Assembly: GCA_013215865.1 (NCBI GenBank)
Contig: JABSQL010000143.1
Location: forward strand, 1 to 11,520
From: Candidatus Margulisiibacteriota bacterium
Lineage (GTDB): Bacteria; Margulisbacteria; Marinamargulisbacteria; DT-59
Length of the DNA stretch: 11,520 nt
Direction: 5' to 3'
The position numbers and the translations under genes were made by a program. Of the stretch, positions 7,351 to 11,520 are shown one piece after another. Positions within the stretch are counted from its first letter, which is position 1, and every line of letters starts with the position of its first letter. Below the pieces are notes generated by a model that was not told the origin of the DNA, did not search any database, and saw nothing but the letters and a program-made list of their open reading frames with translations.

Positions 7351-8070
7351 ATGAAGCCTAACCCTCTAAAATCAATTAAAAATCTGGAACAAATATTAGG
7401 CATTACTTTCAAAAACAAAAAACATATCCAAGAAGCACTCACACACAGCTCATTTTCTTCCCACGCGGACGGTTCTTTACAGTATGCGAATAACGAGCGT
7501 CTAGAATTTTTTGGAGATGCCATTCTCAAGATGATTATTTCAGAGTATTTAATAGAAACATATCCAAATGCAAGTGAAGGAAAACTCACCAAAATTAGAT
7601 CTCAATTGATATCTGACAAGAGCCTTACACACCTAGCTTCTACCCTGGACTTAGGCAGTTTTCTTTACTTGTCAAATAGCGAAATTAAATCAGGGGGTCG
7701 TCTCCGTGCTTCTATACTAGCAAATGCATTAGAAGCATTAATTGCCGCTATATACAAAGACCAAGGATTAAAAAAAACCCAGACATTTTTAATCCATCTT
7801 TTCGAACAAAATCATCTAGACATATCAAATATTGTCGCGCTAATGGACTATAAGTCTGCCCTACAAGAAATACTTCAAAAGAATAAGGAATGCCCACCTG
7901 ATTACCATCTCAATAAGGTGGAAGGACCAGACCATTTAAAACAGTTTTTTGTAGCCGCCCGGTTCACCTTCAATGGAAAAAACCATCATTTCAAGGGTTT
8001 AGGGTCCACCAAAAAGAATGCCGAGCAAGATGCTGCGAAAAAAGCCATTTCCGAGATTCCTGAGTTATAA
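7351..8070 (+). CDS. rnc: Ribonuclease III
   Basis: RNase III cleaves double-stranded RNA, chiefly the 16S/23S rRNA precursor stems and selected mRNAs, as a Mg-dependent homodimer in the cytoplasm. Seen in 239 residues: the signature NERLEFFGDAIL at 48-59, giving E49, E52 and D56; E76 in EGKLTKIRSQLI; and the second acidic patch LANALEALIAAIY at 123-135 with E128. A double-stranded RNA-binding domain runs from about 165 to the end (MDYKSALQEILQ, then GLGSTKKNAEQDAAKKAI). Length is normal. I chose ATG 7351 because the upstream TTG at 7282 would add 23 residues overlapping the previous gene with no family likeness; the ribosome binding site is weak and the start follows the previous stop by 1 nt, so it probably relies on coupling. 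Odd: position 125 is Asn where E. coli has Asp114, a metal ligand. It ends on the TTATAA shared with alr. Confidence 0.95.
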   Translation: MKPNPLKSIKNLEQILGITFKNKKHIQEALTHSSFSSHADGSLQYANNERLEFFGDAILKMIISEYLIETYPNASEGKLTKIRSQLISDKSLTHLASTLDLGSFLYLSNSEIKSGGRLRASILANALEALIAAIYKDQGLKKTQTFLIHLFEQNHLDISNIVALMDYKSALQEILQKNKECPPDYHLNKVEGPDHLKQFFVAARFTFNGKNHHFKGLGSTKKNAEQDAAKKAISEIPEL

Positions 8071-9135
8071 GTATATCCGCTTTACTCTTTTTCCAATACC
8101 GCACAAGAATTCATATGGAATAATGCCTGCTTTTTGACAAATTTCATCTATAGTAATCTCTTCAGAAATCTGTTTACCTAGAAAGACAACTTCTTCTCCC
8201 ACATCAAAACGGGGGAGGTGAGGACCCAGGTCTACCATTGTCATGTCCATTGTAATACGTCCTGCGATAGGATAAGCATTTCCGCCAATTAATACACGCC
8301 CTTGCTTGCCCAGTGAAATGGGTAGCCCATCAGCATAACCCATCGATACAGTCGCAATCCAAGTTTGTTCTTTGGTACAATATTCATTTCCATAACTGAT
8401 ATAATTCCCTTTTGGATGACGTCGGATCTGGATCACTTTATTTTTAAGCGTTACAATATTTTTATATCCCGAAATTCCGATTCGAACCATATCGAAATGA
8501 CTATCAACGAAATGATATGTTCCATGAGAATTAGCCATGTGTATCAATGGAATTTGAATTTTCCTCTTCTTTAATTTCTCCAAAATAGATTGAAAAATAA
8601 CCAGTTGCTTTAAAGAATATGTTGAGCTAGGTTGATCCGCATTAGCAAAGTGGGAGTATAATCCCTCCAACTCAATACCATGTAATTTTTGAATAGACAC
8701 AATCCACTGAACACATTCACCTGATTGGCATCCAATTCGCCCCATTCCAGTATCCACTTTGATATGAACTTTCACACAATCTGCAAGAGAAACGGCTCTT
8801 TGATTTAAGATTTTCAGGAATTTTGAGGAATATACAGTTGGGGTTAAATTAAACGTAAATAGTGAGTCAATCGCGGTCTCTTCAGGTTCACTTAACACTA
8901 AAATCGGTATGGTAATGCCTGACTCTCTTAATTCTTGGCCTTCCCAGACGGTTGCCACACCTAAATAGGAAACGCCCTCCTTCTCAGCTCTTGCCGATAT
9001 ACTTTGGGCACCTAGCCCATATGCATCCGCTTTCACAACTGCCATTATTTTGATGGAGGGTTTAATAGCCTGTTTAATAGCTAGTAAATTATTTGAATAT
9101 TGTGCTAAATTTATTTCTGCGATTGTTTTTGCCAT
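8065..9135 (-). CDS. alr: Alanine racemase
   Basis: Alanine racemase interconverts L- and D-alanine with pyridoxal phosphate, supplying D-Ala for peptidoglycan cross-links. Seen in 356 residues: the PLP-lysine motif AVVKADAYGLGA with K35 and Y39; HIKVDTGMGRIG, the conserved TGM region; YSHFANAD; VRIGISGY near the pyridine-nitrogen arginine; the second catalytic tyrosine in SMGYADGLP; and AGRITMDMTMVDLG in the C-terminal barrel domain. A TTG at 9168 could add 11 residues, but ATG 9135 (MAKTIAEINL) matches where family members begin, and the promoter candidate at 9154-9182 would place the transcript start between the two. The ribosome binding site is weak (TTAAGA-like). It is convergent with rnc, sharing six bases at the 3' ends, and divergent from the CofG-like gene. 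The presence of alr implies a peptidoglycan wall. Confidence 0.96.
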   Translation of the reverse strand: MAKTIAEINLAQYSNNLLAIKQAIKPSIKIMAVVKADAYGLGAQSISARAEKEGVSYLGVATVWEGQELRESGITIPILVLSEPEETAIDSLFTFNLTPTVYSSKFLKILNQRAVSLADCVKVHIKVDTGMGRIGCQSGECVQWIVSIQKLHGIELEGLYSHFANADQPSSTYSLKQLVIFQSILEKLKKRKIQIPLIHMANSHGTYHFVDSHFDMVRIGISGYKNIVTLKNKVIQIRRHPKGNYISYGNEYCTKEQTWIATVSMGYADGLPISLGKQGRVLIGGNAYPIAGRITMDMTMVDLGPHLPRFDVGEEVVFLGKQISEEITIDEICQKAGIIPYEFLCGIGKRVKRIYL

Positions 9136-9153
9136 GGATTCTGATCTTAAGTC

Positions 9154-9182
9154 ATGATATAATCCCAACTTGATTTTTACAA
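9154..9182 (-). promoter_or_regulatory. alr: Candidate sigma-70 promoter for alr
   Basis: On the minus strand TTGTAA (9182-9177, 4 of 6) and TATCAT (9159-9154, 5 of 6) are separated by exactly 17 nt. The transcript would begin near 9147, about 12 nt before ATG 9135, which favours that start over the TTG at 9168. Confidence 0.5.
9155..9163 (+). promoter_or_regulatory. Extended -10 promoter for the CofG-like gene cluster
   Basis: TGATATAAT is a perfect extended -10 element (TGnTATAAT). The hexamer at the -35 distance (TGGATT, 9135-9140, 17-nt spacer) is poor, as is usual for extended -10 promoters. The predicted leader runs from about 9170 to 9225. The element shares bases with the alr -10 on the other strand. 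Confidence 0.5.
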
Positions 9183-9225
9183 CTCGTTTTAGTAAGAATA
9201 ATAATTATGTTACTCTGGAGTACAG

Positions 9226-10302
9226 ATGGTAGTCGGATATTCATTAGGAAATAAAAGCGTAGAAACAGATATACAAGTAGTAGGCGAAGACTCGCCGGAT
9301 GTCATCACGTATTCACGTTCAATGACAACCATTCTGACACGGAAATGTCGGAATAATTGCCCTTACTGCGGTTTTCATAAAAATGAAAACCTTGCCGTAC
9401 CCTATGGAACTATAAAACCAGCTAAACAGGCTCGAAAACAAGGTGTAAGAGAAATATTGTTTGTTGCAGGTGAACGGCCTGACAAATTTCCTGATGTTCG
9501 AGCAACATTAGATCTGTGGGGATTTAGCTCTTATTTGGATTATGTTTACACAGTGTGTGAACTGGGTTTCCTAGAAGGCCTTATTCCTGTATTAGAAGTG
9601 GGATTTTTAAGTCCCATTGAAATGAAGAAAATGCAAGAAATCTGTGCATTGATGAAAATCATGCTGGATACTGTCGATGACCATCATTTTGAAAAAATAT
9701 ACCCGAAATCACCCGGTAAAAGAAAAGAACTTAGGTATAAAAGTTTGGAATGGGCCGGTAAACTGGGTATCCCTACTATTACTGGCCTTATGGTTGGTAT
9801 AGGAGAATCGAAAGATCATCGCAGAAAAACCCTGAATCATATTGCAAAGGTTCAAAAGGAATTTGGGCATATACATGAAGTGCTCATTCAGAATTTTGTA
9901 CCAGAACCTGGCACTCGTTTTGAGAATAAAACCCCGCCAAAACACAAGGTCATTCTTGACACGGTGGAGATGGCGCTGTCTATCTTGCCAGATAGTACGA
10001 AAGTCACTATCCCGATTCATTTAAATACCAATATTGAGGACTTTATAAAAGCAGGAATACGCGATCTAGGACGTATAGAAGACCCAAGGGTTTTGTTCCC
10101 TCATGTCCCAGAGCTAAATTTTCAGAATATTGCAGAAATTGTGAATAAAGAGGGATTTAGACTGCAACAACGTTTCCCAATTCGTTTTTCATATATCAAG
10201 GATGGCCGCTATTCAAGTAAATTGGGCCAAGTGTTCGAGGCCATCAGGTATAAAATTACCAAAGATGAACAAGAACGTTTAAAAGAGAAAAACACTGCAT
10301 GA
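9226..10302 (+). CDS. CofG-like radical SAM protein (deazaflavin-synthase family)
   Basis: Seen in 358 residues: the CX3CX2C cluster motif CRNNCPYCGF with C41, C45 and C48, which would bind a [4Fe-4S] cluster and SAM; AGERPDKFPDVR at 81-92, matching the GERPE stretch of CofG; SPGKRKELRYKSLEWAGKLG; GIPTITGLMVGIGES at 181-195; and FGHIHEVLIQNFVPEPGT at 213-230, all strongly reminiscent of CofG. Known: CofG with CofH makes the 7,8-didemethyl-8-hydroxy-5-deazariboflavin ring of coenzyme F420. Odd: around 119-127 it reads LIPVLEVGF where I recall CofG as LLPHTNPG, and around 278-290 RDLGRIEDPRVL replaces a D-W-G-G-I-S-P-like stretch. It may therefore act on another substrate, so I give no gene symbol. 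The start has TGGAG 5 nt upstream. It overlaps the next gene by ATGA. No other F420 gene is in the window. Confidence 0.82.
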   Translation: MVVGYSLGNKSVETDIQVVGEDSPDVITYSRSMTTILTRKCRNNCPYCGFHKNENLAVPYGTIKPAKQARKQGVREILFVAGERPDKFPDVRATLDLWGFSSYLDYVYTVCELGFLEGLIPVLEVGFLSPIEMKKMQEICALMKIMLDTVDDHHFEKIYPKSPGKRKELRYKSLEWAGKLGIPTITGLMVGIGESKDHRRKTLNHIAKVQKEFGHIHEVLIQNFVPEPGTRFENKTPPKHKVILDTVEMALSILPDSTKVTIPIHLNTNIEDFIKAGIRDLGRIEDPRVLFPHVPELNFQNIAEIVNKEGFRLQQRFPIRFSYIKDGRYSSKLGQVFEAIRYKITKDEQERLKEKNTA

Positions 10303-10988
10303 GCTCATCGGGCCAAATTCCAAATCCTCGATCAAACATTTCACCACACTCTCTTATTCAGGGCATTTTAAAGGGAAATGAAACGCGAACAGAACCGCCT
10401 TTTTCAGATCTATTTGAGGAAGCTAAGAACACATCAGTTCCATTAGAAAATCTATCCCATACCTCATCTAACGCGCAAGAGCCCATAAAAACATCCTTTC
10501 AAAAAGAGCATGAGTCCGATGATCAACACCCACCAAAAAAGTCTTCCGAGAAGTTTAAGTCAGATTCTGTTTCAGTTATGAAAGATCAATTATCTATTCC
10601 CTATGATATTAATCCCCATTATTTTTTATCCTCATTTTTACCCAAATTGGGAGATCACATTTTAAGATTCTCTCAAACGAATAAACCGACTGAAATATCT
10701 GTTTACGTCTCGAAATTGGGTGTAGAAAATATTGAGTTGGGGCTATCAATCAAAAAAATCAAAGGTGTCATGCATGTTACCTTGGACCTCAAAGAGGATG
10801 ACAAACTTAGAAATTTACTCTTTGCGCATCGAGATGACCTCAAGTCGTATTTAGAGCAGAGAGGACATGTGGTAGAGGTCTCTGTTACCAATGGTGGCTC
10901 TCAATCACAATCAGGAGGTGGTCAAAGCCAAGAAGAAAAAGAGTCTTCTCAGGATGAAGATGACACTGTATTTAATGTTCCGGCGTAA
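10299..10988 (+). CDS. Protein with FliK-like C-terminal domain (tentative)
   Basis: Seen in 229 residues: a polar, Ser/Pro/Lys-rich, low-complexity N-terminal half (1-100) that looks disordered, then a compact domain at about 105-197, then an acidic, Ser/Gln/Gly-rich tail. The domain reads LGVENIELGLSIKKIKGVMHVTLDL, then a helix LRNLLFAHRDDLKSYLEQRGH, then VVEVSVTNG. This order (beta hairpin of L-G-x-(I/V)-x-(L/V), a helix of x-L-x-x-L-x-x-x-L, then G-x-x-V-x-x-V-x-V) is that of the C-terminal domain of FliK, the flagellar hook-length control protein, or type III secretion counterparts. FliK also has a disordered, Ser/Pro-rich N-terminus, but is usually longer (about 400 residues). It starts in an ATGA overlap with the CofG-like gene, so translation is probably coupled. 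No signal peptide, as expected for a type III-exported protein. The call is by fold pattern only. Confidence 0.45.
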   Translation: MSSSGQIPNPRSNISPHSLIQGILKGNETRTEPPFSDLFEEAKNTSVPLENLSHTSSNAQEPIKTSFQKEHESDDQHPPKKSSEKFKSDSVSVMKDQLSIPYDINPHYFLSSFLPKLGDHILRFSQTNKPTEISVYVSKLGVENIELGLSIKKIKGVMHVTLDLKEDDKLRNLLFAHRDDLKSYLEQRGHVVEVSVTNGGSQSQSGGGQSQEEKESSQDEDDTVFNVPA

Positions 10989-11520
10989 GACAAGCGAATA
11001 TGCAACCCTCTGTATCCTAGTGATACTTTCACAAACCGCATTATATTGTGTTGAAAATCCGGCACCTGTTTCCACTAATCGGGCAAATGTTTCGAATTAT
11101 CAAATCGCTTTATACAGACAATATTTAGAGCAATGGCAGAGTCGATCTTTAACCAGTTTACTCTCTTTTGGGCAGTCTAATAATGCAGACCCATTTTCAT
11201 CTGGGCAAACTGATCAAGGTTTATTTAACGAAGTCTCTTTATTTCCGAACCAAACCCTGCCTAATACTCAGGCCAATCCACAATCTTTTCATACGGGTGC
11301 TTCCCTACTGGGAACTTTTTTGAATAGAGAACTTGACTATTTTGAACATGAGTCAGAAGACTATAGCAACAGCAAAGTGGTAGGGATTCATTTGGAGGAA
11401 GAACAAATGGTTCTTCGGCTTGAAAATACCATCGATATTAGACTCCAATCTTTCGAAGCAGAGTTGGGAACAACTGTTCAGAGAAAGTCTTCCCAACAAT
11501 TGGAATATGAGCAGCAAACC
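10954..11520 (+). CDS. Exported protein of unknown function, 3' end beyond the window
   Basis: An open frame of 189 codons runs off the right edge. It overlaps the FliK-like gene by 35 nt. Starts at ATG 10954, 10960 or 10975 are in frame; AGGA lies 5 nt before 10960, and the start at 10975 (MFRRKTSEYA) would give the most typical signal peptide: a basic n-region (RRK), a hydrophobic core (TLCILVILSQTALY) and a likely cleavage near Cys-Val-Glu. ALYC is not a good lipobox. The rest is polar, rich in Asn, Gln and Ser, with no family I recognise; the later part (VVGIHLEEEQMVLRLENTIDI) hints at a beta-rich segment. Location suggests a role with the FliK-like gene, possibly envelope or appendage related, which is inference only. 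Confidence 0.65.
   Translation, partial: MKMTLYLMFRRKTSEYATLCILVILSQTALYCVENPAPVSTNRANVSNYQIALYRQYLEQWQSRSLTSLLSFGQSNNADPFSSGQTDQGLFNEVSLFPNQTLPNTQANPQSFHTGASLLGTFLNRELDYFEHESEDYSNSKVVGIHLEEEQMVLRLENTIDIRLQSFEAELGTTVQRKSSQQLEYEQQT

Noticed and set aside
9136..9168. 11-residue extension of alanine racemase from TTG 9168
   Set aside because: ATG 9135 fits the family start and lies downstream of the predicted promoter, while TTG 9168 would lie between its -35 and -10.
9709..10020. Minus-strand 103-residue frame inside the CofG-like gene
   Set aside because: Antisense shadow of conserved coding sequence with no motif.

Overview
This is a low-GC (AT-rich), gene-dense bacterial chromosome segment that uses the standard bacterial code: a TGA-decoding release factor is present and TGA serves as a real stop. 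The core genes (secA, prfB, rnc, alr) are housekeeping. The rest are a TPR-tailed methyltransferase, a polytopic DUF5693-type membrane protein, a CofG-like radical SAM enzyme, a FliK-like protein and a truncated exported protein. I see no phage, IS, CRISPR, tRNA or rRNA signal. The combination suggests an uncultivated, possibly flagellated bacterium. The Margulisbacteria/Cyanobacteria neighbourhood is my guess, from general resemblance only and with low confidence.

Layout. The minus strand at 65-1633 carries a SAM-dependent methyltransferase of the MidA/NDUFAF7 type with C-terminal TPRs. A 150-bp divergent intergenic region (1634-1783) separates it from a tight plus-strand operon: secA (1784-4270), prfB (4255-5365, read through a programmed +1 frameshift), a DUF5693-type membrane protein (5358-7349) and rnc (7351-8070). 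Neighbouring genes in this operon overlap or are 1 bp apart. rnc then runs tail-to-tail into alr (minus strand, 8065-9135), and the two share one TTATAA as their last Leu codon plus stop.

A second divergent region (9136-9225), with overlapping back-to-back promoters, drives alr leftward. Rightward it drives a second cluster: a CofG-like radical SAM protein (9226-10302), a FliK-C-like protein (10299-10988, ATGA overlap) and an exported protein of unknown function (10954 to the window edge). Translational coupling suggests these three are made together.

Points of most interest: (1) a 20-bp stem with an 8-nt loop inside the 3' part of the DUF5693 gene, about 250 nt before rnc, which looks like a possible RNase III self-processing site; (2) a CofG homologue that keeps the radical SAM core but differs where I expect conserved substrate motifs, and sits beside a FliK-like gene rather than F420 genes; (3) a clear RF2 autoregulatory frameshift site with one extra spacer base relative to E. 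coli; (4) an Asp-to-Asn change at a metal-binding position of RNase III; (5) a 4-codon minicistron whose stop overlaps the secA start.
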